A model generated the notes under the pieces. That model was not told where the DNA came from and ran no database searches. It worked only from the letters and a program-made list of their open reading frames with translations. From contig JBDUDK010000072.1 of NCBI GenBank assembly GCA_040002995.1, positions 1 through 18,618 on the forward strand: 18,618 bases of DNA, read 5' to 3'. Of the stretch, positions 6,353 to 14,902 are shown piece by piece. This stretch comes from JBDUDK01 sp040002995 (lineage in GTDB: Bacteria; Actinomycetota; Acidimicrobiia; Acidimicrobiales; Ilumatobacteraceae). Every line of letters begins with the position of its first letter. The stretch's first letter is position 1. The translations under genes and the position numbers were made by a program.

Positions 6353-7873
6353 ATGACAGTTCCCCCCATACTCACGCGCCACCCAGATGGTTCCTACGTC
6401 GTTGATCTCACCGACTCGCACGCACCTACGGACGTGACTACGCACGAGCGAGCTCGCGACCACTCGGCGAAGGGTCATCAATATGACCTCGTCATCTTGG
6501 CCAACCGGCTCCCCGTCTCCCGCCAGATCGACGCGGACGTGGAGACGTGGGAGTCGAGCCCAGGCGGCTTGGCCGCGGCCCTGTCGCCTGTGCTCACGAA
6601 ATATCCCTCGGCGTGGGTCGGGTGGTTGGGGGATGACAATCCCGACGACGGGTGCTTCGATCGCGACGGAGTCCATCTCGTCCCGCTCGCATTGAGTTCT
6701 GACGAGATCAGCGGCTTCTACGACGGCTTTAGCAACGGCACCTTGTGGCCTCTCTATCACGATGCGATCCGGCCCCCCCGGTTCGAACGCGAGTGGTGGG
6801 ACAACTATGAGGCGGTGAACGCCCGCTACGCAGACCTGGCGGCAAAGGTCGCGAGCCCCGGCGGCGCCGTGTGGGTCCACGACTACCACCTACAACTCGT
6901 TCCCGCGCTCTTGCGCGCCCGGCGCCCAGATCTCCGAATTGGTTTTTTCCTCCACATCCCCTATCCGCCGCAAGAACTGTTCATGCAGCTCCCGTGGCGC
7001 CGCGCCATTCTCGAGGGGATGCTCGGTGCCGATCTGGTCGGCTTCCAGGTACCGACCGCCGCCCACAACTTCGGCGTGCTGGCGCGCCGGCTCACCACCG
7101 CAAAGGGCGGCTTGCCCACGCTTGCGTACCGAGGACGCAACGTGAAAGTCGGCGCGTTCCCGATCTCGATCGACGTCGCGCGGTTCTCGAAGATGGCCGC
7201 CGCGCCCGAGACCGCGATTCGTGCCGAAGAAATCCGAGGCCAACTCGGGCGTCCGAAGTCCGTGCTCCTCGGTGTCGATCGCCTCGACTACACGAAGGGC
7301 ATCGAGGCTCGGCTGCGCGCCTACCGCGAATTGCTCGCCGATGGACACGTAACCGTGGCCGACTGCGTGCTCGTGCAGATCGCGGTACCCAGCCGGGAGG
7401 ATGTCGCCGACTACACCACCGAACGCGAGGCCGTCGAGCGCCTCGTGGGGGAGATCAACGGACAGTTCGGCGACATGGGCGCGCCGGCGGTTCACTACTT
7501 GCACAGGAGCGTGTCGTTCGAGGAGTTAGTTGCGCTGTACCGCGTCGCCGACGTCATGCTCGTGACGCCGTTCGTCGACGGTATGAACCTGGTGGCGAAG
7601 GAATACGTGGCGTGTCGTATGGACAACACAGGCACGCTGATCCTCAGTGAGTTCGCGGGCGCGGCCCGCGAGTTGCGGGCGGCGTCGCTGGTGAATCCTC
7701 ATGACACCACCGGTATGAAAGAGGCAATCGTCTCGGCCCTTGGTGCCACGAGTCGTGACGTCATGCGGCGGATGAGGTCACTGCGCCGCTCATTGCACCA
7801 GTCCGACGTGCATAATTGGGCGACATCCGTTCTCGCCGAGATCTCAGGTACGCCGGTCGCTTCTCCTCAATGA
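6353..7873 (+). CDS. otsA: Trehalose-6-phosphate synthase (GT20)
   Basis: This 506-residue enzyme transfers glucose from a nucleotide-sugar donor to glucose-6-phosphate, giving trehalose-6-phosphate in the cytoplasm. GT20 signatures are all present: NRLPV at 51-55 and SPGGL at 69-73, the HDYHL acceptor-site motif at 176-180, GVDRLDYTKG at 307-316 (donor-phosphate Arg310 and Lys315), and DGMNLVAKE at 409-417 (ribose-binding acidic residue). The protein carries about 40 residues before the first conserved strand that E. coli OtsA lacks; they include a run rich in H, D and R and look unstructured. The ATG at 6353 has only a weak ribosome site. Its stop overlaps the start of the next gene as ATGA, so synthase and phosphatase are translationally coupled. 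Confidence 0.96.
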   Translation: MTVPPILTRHPDGSYVVDLTDSHAPTDVTTHERARDHSAKGHQYDLVILANRLPVSRQIDADVETWESSPGGLAAALSPVLTKYPSAWVGWLGDDNPDDGCFDRDGVHLVPLALSSDEISGFYDGFSNGTLWPLYHDAIRPPRFEREWWDNYEAVNARYADLAAKVASPGGAVWVHDYHLQLVPALLRARRPDLRIGFFLHIPYPPQELFMQLPWRRAILEGMLGADLVGFQVPTAAHNFGVLARRLTTAKGGLPTLAYRGRNVKVGAFPISIDVARFSKMAAAPETAIRAEEIRGQLGRPKSVLLGVDRLDYTKGIEARLRAYRELLADGHVTVADCVLVQIAVPSREDVADYTTEREAVERLVGEINGQFGDMGAPAVHYLHRSVSFEELVALYRVADVMLVTPFVDGMNLVAKEYVACRMDNTGTLILSEFAGAARELRAASLVNPHDTTGMKEAIVSALGATSRDVMRRMRSLRRSLHQSDVHNWATSVLAEISGTPVASPQ

Positions 7874-10386
7874 CAGCACCAAAATCCTCGCTCGACGAGC
7901 GGCTGAGTCACCTCGCCACTACGCCGGTACTCCTTGTCGCGTGTGACTACGACGGCACGCTCGCGCCGATTGTCAGCGATCCGGGCAACGCCCGACCTCT
8001 TCCCGAAGCCGTCTCGGCGTTGCGGGCTCTCGCCATACTCGCCGACACCAATGTCGCACTCATCTCGGGCCGGGCCCTCCACGACCTCGCGCTACTGAGC
8101 CGCCTCCCCCACGAAATCCACCTCGTGGGCAGCCACGGCTCTGAATTCGACCCGTCGTTCACCGATTCGATTCCTGCCCACGCCAAGGCCGTCCTCCGCC
8201 GGTTGAAGTCGGCGGCGGCCCATCTGGTCCGTGAGCATCCCGGCCTTCGCATCGAAGAAAAGCCGGCGAGCATCACCTTCCATGTGCGCGGGATGAAGCG
8301 ACAGGCGGCCACTGCCGCCCTCCACGCCGTGCTGGAAGGCCCGGGTCGCCTCGATGGGGTGTTCGTCCACCAGGGCAAACGGGCCGTCGAGCTCCTCGTC
8401 GTCCCGACCGACAAAGGCCGCGCGCTCGACCGTCTACGCCACGCGACGGGCGCGACGGCGACGCTGTTCATCGGCGACGACACCACCGACGAGAACGCTT
8501 TCGCCACCCTCACCGGCCCCGATGTCGGGGTCAAGGTCGGCAAGGGGCGAACCATCGCCGAGTATCGGGTGCCAGGGCCGGCCGATGTGGCACTGCTGCT
8601 CGCCCGCCTCGCCGAGGAGCGCCAACGGTGGGTGCTCGGCGAGAGCGCCGTGCCGATCGAGCAGCACACGTTGCTGTCCGATCACGTCACCACGGCGCTC
8701 CTTACCATCGAAGGACGCATCACGTGGTTGTGTGAACCCGCGCTCGACGGCGCCGCTGTGTTCAGTGAATTGGTCGGCGGCCCACGCGCCGGATATTTCT
8801 CGGTGCAACCCAGCAACGGCGCGCGGCCGATCGGACATCGCTACATACGCAACAGCCTGATCGCCGAGACCCGGTGGCCCGGGCTGCAGGTCGTCGATTA
8901 CCTCGACACCACGACGCCCGGACTGCCGACGCGTCTCGTCCGGGTGCTGAGTGGCAAGGTGGCCGCGCAAGTCGAACTCGCACCGAGACCGGACTTCGGA
9001 CGCGCCCCCACCGCCTTGTCAGCCACCGCCGATGGGTTCGAAGTGGTGGCGTCGAGTACGGCGCTGAGCGTGCGATCTCCAGGCGTCAAGTGGAACATCC
9101 TCGACGATGGCCAGCACCAGACGGCGTACGCGGAGATACCGGTTTCCAACGAGCCGGTAGTGATCGAGCTGATCATCGGCGACGCGGCGAACCTGGCGTC
9201 AGGGCCAGAACCGGCACTGCGCGAGAAGGTGCTCGCCCACTGGGCGGATTGGGCCGCCGCACTCCGTCTGCCGGCGCTCGAGCCCGCTACAGTTTTGCGT
9301 CACGCGTTGACCATAAAGGCACTTTGCTCTCCGTACGGGAGCATCGCGGCCGCGGCAACCACGAGTCTGCCGGAGACAATTGGTGGTATCCGCAATTGGG
9401 ATTACCGCTATTGCTGGATACGCGACGCCGCGCTCGCGGCGACCTCCCTCGTCCGGCTGCACAGCACGACAGAAGCGGTCGCGTTGCTCGACTGGATCGC
9501 AGAGCGCGCGAAAGACCTGCCGTCGGGTTTTCTGCGTCCCGTCTATTCGTTATCGGGCCACGATCTCGCTCCGGAGGCATCGATCATCGAACTGAGCGGC
9601 TACGCCGGTAGCCGGCCGGTACGTATTGGCAACGCCGCCGACCACCAGATCCAGCTCGACGTGGCGGGTCCCGTCGCAGAGCTCATGTACGAGTTGGTCG
9701 AGCGCGACGTCGTCCTGAGTCCACGCCATCTCGTGTTGCTCGTCCGGTTGGTTGACATGGTCGCCGAGCGATGGGAGCAACCCGATCACGGCGTGTGGGA
9801 GGTGCGCACCGCGCCGCAACATCACGTGCACTCGCGGGTGATGAGCTGGGTGACGGTCGATCGCGCCATCAAGATTTTCGAAGGTCGTGACGGCGAGCTC
9901 CCGCCGCATTGGAACACGCTCCGATCGACGATCGCTGATGACGTCATCTCGAAGGGGTGGAAGCCCGCGCTTGAGGCGTTCACCAACAGCTACGAGAGAG
10001 ACGACATCAACGCGGCCACGTTGCACATTGGTCTATCCGGTCTCCTTGCGCCGGACGACCCTCGCTTCGCATCGACGGTGTTGGCGGTTGAGACCCATCT
10101 GCGTAATGGGCCGGTGGTCTACCGCTACCACGCCGACGACGGCCTGCCCGGCCGCGAGGGTGGCTTTCTCTTATGTGGCTCGTGGCTGGTCGATGCGTAC
10201 GAGCTCTGCGGCCGCCACGACGACGCCATCGCGCTCTTCAATGATCTCAACGCGCTGGCGGGTCCGTCGGGGCTCCTGAGCGAGGAGTACGACCCCGTTA
10301 CGCGCCGATCGCTTGGCAACATTCCGCAGACCTACTCTCACCACGGGCTCATCGACAACGCCGTGCGACTCTCGCAGCACGCGTAG
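7870..10386 (+). CDS. otsB: Trehalose-6-phosphate phosphatase fused to a GH15 glycoside hydrolase
   Basis: This 838-residue protein has two parts. Residues 1 to about 255 form a HAD-type trehalose-6-phosphate phosphatase: nucleophile motif DYDGT at 26-30, SGR and GSHGSEF in the middle, and the metal-binding GDDTTDE at 202-208. From about 265 a trehalase-like N-terminal module begins (SDHVTTALLTIEGRITWLCE), followed by an alpha/alpha-barrel GH15 domain with GGIRNWDYRYCWIRDA at 505-519. Glu644 in GVWE fits the GH15 general acid, and Glu805/806 in LLSEEYDP the general base, with NIPQTYSHHGLI after it. Both active sites look intact. The ATG at 7870 overlaps the otsA stop. GH15 includes glucoamylases and actinobacterial trehalases, so the second activity could be trehalose or glucan hydrolysis; sequence alone does not decide. 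Confidence 0.93.
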   Translation: MTAPKSSLDERLSHLATTPVLLVACDYDGTLAPIVSDPGNARPLPEAVSALRALAILADTNVALISGRALHDLALLSRLPHEIHLVGSHGSEFDPSFTDSIPAHAKAVLRRLKSAAAHLVREHPGLRIEEKPASITFHVRGMKRQAATAALHAVLEGPGRLDGVFVHQGKRAVELLVVPTDKGRALDRLRHATGATATLFIGDDTTDENAFATLTGPDVGVKVGKGRTIAEYRVPGPADVALLLARLAEERQRWVLGESAVPIEQHTLLSDHVTTALLTIEGRITWLCEPALDGAAVFSELVGGPRAGYFSVQPSNGARPIGHRYIRNSLIAETRWPGLQVVDYLDTTTPGLPTRLVRVLSGKVAAQVELAPRPDFGRAPTALSATADGFEVVASSTALSVRSPGVKWNILDDGQHQTAYAEIPVSNEPVVIELIIGDAANLASGPEPALREKVLAHWADWAAALRLPALEPATVLRHALTIKALCSPYGSIAAAATTSLPETIGGIRNWDYRYCWIRDAALAATSLVRLHSTTEAVALLDWIAERAKDLPSGFLRPVYSLSGHDLAPEASIIELSGYAGSRPVRIGNAADHQIQLDVAGPVAELMYELVERDVVLSPRHLVLLVRLVDMVAERWEQPDHGVWEVRTAPQHHVHSRVMSWVTVDRAIKIFEGRDGELPPHWNTLRSTIADDVISKGWKPALEAFTNSYERDDINAATLHIGLSGLLAPDDPRFASTVLAVETHLRNGPVVYRYHADDGLPGREGGFLLCGSWLVDAYELCGRHDDAIALFNDLNALAGPSGLLSEEYDPVTRRSLGNIPQTYSHHGLIDNAVRLSQHA

Positions 10387-10396
10387 CGTGCGCTTG

Positions 10397-10422
10397 GTTT
10401 AAGGCCTTAGCGCGGCGGGTAC
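10397..10422 (+). promoter_or_regulatory. Stress-sigma-type promoter of the 48-residue membrane protein
   Basis: GTTT (10397-10400), a 16-base spacer and GGGTAC (10417-10422) form an exact match to the SigF/SigB-type pattern. It starts 11 bases after the otsB-GH15 stop and lies 44 bases before the small gene, so that gene can be transcribed independently of the trehalose operon. Confidence 0.68.
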
Positions 10423-10466
10423 CCGACATACACGTGCCCCCCAGCACCTGAACAAGGAGATGTCCC

Positions 10467-10613
10467 GTGGGAGTCGTTGCTCTACTGCTCATCATTGCCC
10501 TGATTCTTGGCGGCATTGGCCTAGCTGTGCACGCACTGTGGTGGATGCTCATCATCGCCGGTGCCCTCTTCCTCCTAAGCGCGCTCACCGGAATGCGTCG
10601 CCGGTCGGTCTAG
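10467..10613 (+). CDS. 48-residue hydrophobic membrane protein
   Basis: A short gene starts at GTG 10467 with an excellent ribosome site (AAGGAG, seven bases upstream). It encodes 48 residues: two hydrophobic helices (about 3-20 and 25-41) with a HALWW element at the turn, then a basic tail (MRRRSV). It resembles the many small two-helix hydrophobic proteins of actinobacteria that are annotated only as hydrophobic or stress-associated membrane proteins; I cannot name a function. Its own stress-type promoter lies just upstream at 10397-10422 and tandem hairpins follow at 10633-10706, so it appears to be a single-gene unit. The basic tail suggests both termini are cytoplasmic. Confidence 0.8.
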   Translation: MGVVALLLIIALILGGIGLAVHALWWMLIIAGALFLLSALTGMRRRSV

Positions 10614-10632
10614 ATCGCAGTGCCGTCGTAGT

Positions 10633-10655
10633 CGGCTCCTTGCAAGAGTGAGCCG
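10633..10655 (+). other. Hairpin downstream of the small membrane-protein gene
   Basis: CGGCTC (10633-10638) pairs with GAGCCG (10650-10655) around an 11-base loop. It lies 20 bases after the stop of the 48-residue gene and just before a larger hairpin. It may protect the 3' end of the transcript or form part of a bipartite terminator. Confidence 0.45.
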
Positions 10656-10666
10656 GCGTCAGCGGA

Positions 10667-10706
10667 GGATGGGTCGGGGGCGGCCCCCACGTCGCCCGGC
10701 CCATCC
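10667..10706 (+). terminator. Hairpin, probable terminator
   Basis: Positions 10667-10678 pair with 10695-10706 over 12 bp (one G-U pair) around a 16-base GC-rich loop. A short T run (GACGTTTTG) follows within about 15 bases. It would end the transcript of the 48-residue gene before the glycosyltransferase operon. Confidence 0.55.
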
Positions 10707-10812
10707 CGATTGACGTTTTGGCGCCGACGCCCTGACCCCATGTCAGGAGGCCTGTAGAAGGCCCTGAGAGGCGCTCCGGGGGCGGGGTGTACCGTTCGGA
10801 ACGAGACCCTGA

Positions 10813-12009
10813 GTGAGTTCGAAAATGCGCGTTGCCATCGTAAGTACCTATCCCCCAAAGCAATGTGGACTGGCGACATTCGCCGCTGATCTGCGCGCCG
10901 CCTTGGACGCGTCGCCCCTCGTCGACGCAGTCGTCGTGGCGGCAGTCGTCGACGAATCAGCTGGTTCTTCCGAAGCTGACATCTCCATCGAGCGCGAGAA
11001 CCGGCACAGCTATCGCCGTGCCGCGCAGGTGATGGAGAACGCGGCGGTCGACGTGGTCGTGGTGCAACACGAGTACGGGATTTTCGGTGGGCCCGATGGA
11101 AGCTACGTACTTGACCTGGCCGGCGAGCTTGAGTGTCCGGTGGCGGTCACGCTGCACACCGTGCTCAGCCATCCGAGCCGAAATCAGCGCAAGATTCTCG
11201 AGGAGCTCTGTGCATTGGCCGATCGCGTCGTCGTCTTTACGGAGTCGTCGCGGGCTCTCCTGCTCGAGACGCATCCGATGGATCCGTCGAAGGTGGCGGT
11301 CGTGCCCCACGGAGCCCCGCCGGAACTGTTCACCGATCGCGGCGAGGAACCCCTGGCCACCCGGATCTCTACGTTCGGACTCCTCTCCGACAACAAGGGC
11401 CTCGAATTGCTTCTGAGCGCATTGCCCACCGTCGTCCGCGAGTATCCCGATGTGTTCGTGACGGTTGCCGGACGCACGCATCCAGAGGTTCATCGCCGTG
11501 AGGGCGAGCGCTACCGTCAGGGACTACTCGACACCGTTGCCGGCCTGGGTCTCGAACGTCACGTTGAGTTCCGTAACGAGTTTCTTTCGACGGAGGAGCT
11601 CGCACGTCTACTCAAGGGCACGGGGATCTACGTCACGCCATACCGGTCGAGCGAGCAAGTGGTTTCGGGGACACTTACCTTCGCGCTCGCCGCCGGCTGC
11701 GCGATCGTGTCAACGCCCTATCAGTACGCCGTCGACATGCTGTCGTCCGGCGCGGGTTTGCTCGTGCCCTTCGACGATGCCGAATCCTTGGCCGACGCGC
11801 TTCTCCAGTTGCTACGCGATCCGGCGCACTTGCAAGCGATGCGCGATGAGTCCGATCGTGTCGGCGAGCAGTTGTCGTGGCCGTCGGTCGGCGCCACGCT
11901 CGCCGAGCTTTTGCGCCAGTGCGTCGACGATCGATCTTGGACTCGGTCGCTCGAGCCCGGGAAGCAATCAGACGGCATCGCCGGCCACCCCGCTGCGGCC
12001 GTCGCCTAA
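10813..12009 (+). CDS. GT4-family glycosyltransferase
   Basis: This 398-residue GT-B enzyme is of the GT4 type, which moves a sugar from a nucleotide donor to a lipid, sugar or protein acceptor. The N-terminal Rossmann domain opens MRVAIVSTYPPKQCGLATFAADL, with the acceptor-side QHEYGIFGG near residue 91. The C-terminal donor domain has FGLLSDNKGLELLL, TVAGRTHPE, and the acidic donor-binding segment SSEQVVSGTLTFALAAG. The start is either GTG 10813 or ATG 10825 four codons later; neither has a clear ribosome site. A helical partner gene follows after 7 bases. In many bacteria these two modules are one polypeptide. Donor and product are unknown; the GH130 gene downstream suggests mannose chemistry. 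Confidence 0.87.
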   Translation: MSSKMRVAIVSTYPPKQCGLATFAADLRAALDASPLVDAVVVAAVVDESAGSSEADISIERENRHSYRRAAQVMENAAVDVVVVQHEYGIFGGPDGSYVLDLAGELECPVAVTLHTVLSHPSRNQRKILEELCALADRVVVFTESSRALLLETHPMDPSKVAVVPHGAPPELFTDRGEEPLATRISTFGLLSDNKGLELLLSALPTVVREYPDVFVTVAGRTHPEVHRREGERYRQGLLDTVAGLGLERHVEFRNEFLSTEELARLLKGTGIYVTPYRSSEQVVSGTLTFALAAGCAIVSTPYQYAVDMLSSGAGLLVPFDDAESLADALLQLLRDPAHLQAMRDESDRVGEQLSWPSVGATLAELLRQCVDDRSWTRSLEPGKQSDGIAGHPAAAVA

Positions 12010-12016
12010 CCCCATC

Positions 12017-13024
12017 GTGAAGCATCTGGTTCGTCTATTCGACGACGTTGGGATCTTCCAGCACGCCACGGGGACGGTTCCCGCGCGTGAACACGGCTAC
12101 TGCGTCGACGATGTCGGGCGGGCGTTACCGGTGGTCGCCGAGCTCGCCACCACAAGACCCGAGCCGTGTTGGTCAGAGTTCGCGTACAGATGTCTCGCGT
12201 ACCTCCTACATGCCCATACGGATGGCCAGGGGGGGCTACGCAATTTCATGGGCTACGACCGCCAATGGCTCGATCACCCGCACGACGGCGATCACGTGGG
12301 CCGCGCGATCGGGGGGCTTTCTCGCTTTGTGGAGCGCTGCGACGATGACGGAGCCCGGCTCGTCGCCTTACAGCTGCGCCGCAGCCTGATCGCGTCTCTC
12401 CCGTCCGACCACACGCTTCACACGTGCGCGTACGTTCTGCCGGTGCTCGGGCCCGCCCACGCTGATCTCGCCCACGCCATGGGCACGTGGCTCGATGATG
12501 CCCTCAAACTGAACAGCCGGAGCGATTGGGTCTGGTTCGATCGCGCGCTGAGCTACGACAACGCCCGGGTGCCGCTCGCGCTGATGAGCGCCGGTCGGTT
12601 GTTGAAACGTGACGACCTGGTCGAGCGGGGCGTGCTGAGCCTCGACTGGTACCGCGGTCTGGTGCAGCGCGACGACCACTTCAGATTCCCCGGAACTGGT
12701 GGATTGATCGGCGGAAGTGAGCTCGAGGAGTCCGGCGACGAACAGCCGCTCGAGGCTTCGGCCATGGTCGAGGCCGAGCTGGCCGCGTTGGCCGCGACAG
12801 GCGACCAGGTCCACCGCGACGCCGCGGTCATGGCGTATGAGTGGTTCGCGGGACGCAATCGTCTTGGCCTGGCCTTGGCCGACCCCGCAACGGGAGGCTG
12901 TGGCGACGGCCTCACGGACCAGGGCGCGAGCGCCAACCAGGGCGCGGAGTCGACGCTCGCGTATCTGTCGGCTCGTGCCCTGATCGAGAGGATGCCCGTC
13001 CGGGTGACCCCAGTCCGGGCATGA
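12017..13024 (+). CDS. Helical-barrel partner module of the GT4 transferase
   Basis: This protein of about 335 residues starts at GTG 12017. Its opening, HLVRLFDDVGIFQHATG followed by GYCVDDVGRAL, resembles the C-terminal half of proteins in which a GT4 domain is followed by an alpha-helical region of six-hairpin-glycosidase type (relatives read GYCTDDNARAL). Repeated long helices and W/Y-rich motifs (DWVWFDRALSYDNAR, SLDWYRGL) support an alpha/alpha barrel. Here it is a separate reading frame, seven bases after the GT4 stop. No ribosome site is visible, so translation is likely coupled to the upstream gene, or the true start overlaps it. Catalytic residues cannot be assigned with confidence; it could be an enzyme or an accessory module. 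Confidence 0.72.
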   Translation: MKHLVRLFDDVGIFQHATGTVPAREHGYCVDDVGRALPVVAELATTRPEPCWSEFAYRCLAYLLHAHTDGQGGLRNFMGYDRQWLDHPHDGDHVGRAIGGLSRFVERCDDDGARLVALQLRRSLIASLPSDHTLHTCAYVLPVLGPAHADLAHAMGTWLDDALKLNSRSDWVWFDRALSYDNARVPLALMSAGRLLKRDDLVERGVLSLDWYRGLVQRDDHFRFPGTGGLIGGSELEESGDEQPLEASAMVEAELAALAATGDQVHRDAAVMAYEWFAGRNRLGLALADPATGGCGDGLTDQGASANQGAESTLAYLSARALIERMPVRVTPVRA

Positions 13025-13036
13025 TCTAGCGACCAT

Positions 13037-13984
13037 ATGGAGCTCTTCACTCGCCACGCCTCCAATCCCGTCCTGACCGCCGATCACTGGCCCGATCCGG
13101 TGAACGCCGTCTTCAATCCGGGCGCGACCCTGCTCGGTGATACGACGGTGCTCCTCGTGAGGGTCGAGGATCGGTGCGGACTGTCCCACCTCTGGGTGGC
13201 CCGGTCCGCGAACGGTCTCGACGGCTGGGCGGTTGATCCGAAACCGTTTCTGTCGCCGAATCCGGACATCCCCACGGAATGTTGGGGATTCGAAGATCCG
13301 CGCATCACGTTCGTGGGAGAGCTGGCCACATACGTGATCACCTGTACGAGCTATGGACCCAGCGGGCCGGCGGTGTATCTCGCGTCAACTCCCGACTTTG
13401 TCTCGCTGCAGCGCCACGGTGTCGTGATGCCGCCCGAGGACAAGAACGCCGCGCTACTGCCTTGTCGCTTCAAGGGCGATTGGTTGCTCTTCCACCGGCC
13501 GGTGTCGACGACACACGCCAGCGCCGACGTCTGGCTCTCTCGTTCTCCCGACCTTGCGAGTTGGCGGGCCCCCGAGCCCGTCCTGCGCTGCCGGGCGCAC
13601 GGGTGGTGGGATGCGGCGCGGATTGGCATAGGCCCGCCGCCGATCGAGACGCCCGATGGATGGTTGGTGATCTACCACGGAGTCCGCACGACGATGTCGG
13701 GGTCGCTGTACCGCGTGGGGCTCGCGCTCCTCGATCTCGAAAACCCGGTGCTGGTTCGGCGCCGGTCCGACGAGTGGGTGCTTTCACCGCAGGCCCCGTA
13801 CGAGCGAGTGGGCGACGTGCCCAATGTCGTGTTCCCGTGCGGCGCGGTCGTCGACCCTACGAGCGGCGATCTGCGGCTCTACTACGGCGCGGCCGATACG
13901 TCTGTGTGCGTGGCAACGTCAAATGTTGCAGAGCTGCTCGAGCACCTTCGAACGAACGGAGCTGCCGCGAACGCCTACGAGTGA
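13037..13984 (+). CDS. GH130-family mannoside phosphorylase or hydrolase
   Basis: This 315-residue protein has the five-bladed propeller pattern of GH130, enzymes that act on beta-mannosides by phosphorolysis or hydrolysis. Visible landmarks are NPGA (27-30), GFEDPRI (84-90, with Asp87 as the family proton donor), a central EDKNAALLP, the WWDAARIGIGPPP segment (190-202), IYHG (212-215) and the last-blade DPTSGDLRLYYGAAD (273-287). It starts 12 bases after the helical-module gene and is likely its operon partner, suggesting a pathway that builds and turns over a short mannoside. Phosphorylase versus hydrolase depends on phosphate-binding residues that I cannot place without an alignment. Its 3' end overlaps the convergent PAP2 gene by ten bases. 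Confidence 0.88.
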   Translation: MELFTRHASNPVLTADHWPDPVNAVFNPGATLLGDTTVLLVRVEDRCGLSHLWVARSANGLDGWAVDPKPFLSPNPDIPTECWGFEDPRITFVGELATYVITCTSYGPSGPAVYLASTPDFVSLQRHGVVMPPEDKNAALLPCRFKGDWLLFHRPVSTTHASADVWLSRSPDLASWRAPEPVLRCRAHGWWDAARIGIGPPPIETPDGWLVIYHGVRTTMSGSLYRVGLALLDLENPVLVRRRSDEWVLSPQAPYERVGDVPNVVFPCGAVVDPTSGDLRLYYGAADTSVCVATSNVAELLEHLRTNGAAANAYE

Positions 13985-14856
13985 ACAGGCTGCGTGCTCG
14001 GCACCGTTTCCGCGACGTTGGCCGCGACTTCCGCGGGGGCGCCAAAGCGAAGCAGGCGGCCACCAAAGGCGATCGAGCAGAGCGCGAACCAGCCCCAGCC
14101 GAGCGCGATGCCTCCCAGGACATCGGTGAGCCAGTGCACACCAAGCAGCACTCGGGTGAGGGCGACGACCACAGTGATGCCAGCCGCGACACCGCTGAGG
14201 ATCGCCTTGGTCCGGCGGGTGCGCCGCCGTCCAAGCAGCAGGGCGAACGCCGCATACGAGGCGGCCGCAGTGGTGGCGTGACCCGATGGGAACGAGGGGC
14301 CGGAGAAGCCCGTAAGCCGGTCGATGTCCGGCCGCGCCCGATTGACCAGCGCCTTGATCAGATTGGACATCGCCACCTGCCCGAGCACCGTCAGGGCCAG
14401 GAAGAACGCCAACGCCCGGCTCGCTATCCGGCGGAATTCGAGCACGCCGATCACGACGGCCAGAGGAAGAACAACTTCGGTGCTGCCCAAACGCGTTAGC
14501 AATCGCAGACCGTCGGTCGAGAACTTCGTCGCGTGGTCGGCCCCGAATCGAGCCAGGCGCAGATCCCAGCGCGCCACCCCTGCGTTGGTGCGAATCATGG
14601 CCAGCAGGACACCGATGCCGATGCCTCCGCCGACCACGAGCACGAGGGCAACGGTAAGGAGAAGCCCGGTCGCTTTCGTGGGGTCGAGGCGAGCCTTCAG
14701 CAGCGCCCGGAAGCGCGGGTGCCGCCTGACCTCTTGGCCTATGGCTGCCGGGTCAAGTTTGGGCGAACCCGGGTCGGAGTTCGGCCAACGGAGTGCGAAA
14801 ACGCTGACTATTCCCCCTGCGACCAGTCCCGTAGCGATGGTGAGCAAGATCAGCAT
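13975..14856 (-). CDS. PAP2-family membrane phosphatase
   Basis: This 293-residue integral membrane phosphatase probably dephosphorylates a lipid phosphate such as phosphatidate, phosphatidylglycerophosphate or a polyprenyl diphosphate. The three PAP2 motifs are present: K168-x6-R175-P176, PSGH at 190-193, and T234-R235-x5-H241-x3-D245, where the usual Ser before Arg is Thr. Hydrophobic segments lie at about 1-22, 64-88, 127-140, 147-170, 195-208, 217-234 and 245-265. The ATG at 14856 has an ideal GGAGG site (14863-14867). It is divergent from a second PAP2 gene 64 bases away and converges on, and overlaps, the GH130 gene. Confidence 0.9.
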   Translation of the reverse strand: MLILLTIATGLVAGGIVSVFALRWPNSDPGSPKLDPAAIGQEVRRHPRFRALLKARLDPTKATGLLLTVALVLVVGGGIGIGVLLAMIRTNAGVARWDLRLARFGADHATKFSTDGLRLLTRLGSTEVVLPLAVVIGVLEFRRIASRALAFFLALTVLGQVAMSNLIKALVNRARPDIDRLTGFSGPSFPSGHATTAAASYAAFALLLGRRRTRRTKAILSGVAAGITVVVALTRVLLGVHWLTDVLGGIALGWGWFALCSIAFGGRLLRFGAPAEVAANVAETVPSTQPVHS

Positions 14857-14876
14857 CGTTTTCCTCCAGCTTTGGT

Positions 14877-14902
14877 GTTCTTTTGTCTACCAACCTGGGT
14901 AG
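14877..14902 (+). promoter_or_regulatory. Stress-sigma-type promoter of the PAP2/lipid-kinase/PLD operon
   Basis: GTTC (14877-14880), 16 bases and GGGTAG (14897-14902) match the GTTT-N16-GGGTA pattern with one mismatch in the -35 element. A second frame of the same pattern (GTCT-N16-GGGTAA, 14885-14910) overlaps it. The ATG at 14921 is only 18 bases after the first -10, giving a short leader without a clear ribosome site. Confidence 0.5.

Noticed and set aside
10633..10706. Tandem hairpins as a target of the ANTAR proteins
   Set aside because: ANTAR targets are two short stems with hexanucleotide loops; these loops are 11 and 16 bases, so a plain terminator or 3' end structure is more likely.
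11465..12016. N-terminal extension of the helical-module frame inside the GT4 gene
   Set aside because: The sequence is arginine- and serine-rich and is a frame-shadow of the GT4 donor domain; homologous sequence begins only around 12017.
13279..14499. A 406-residue open frame on the plus strand
   Set aside because: It overlaps GH130 in another frame and runs antisense to PAP2; the product is low-complexity R/A/G/P sequence while both overlapping genes have clear family motifs.
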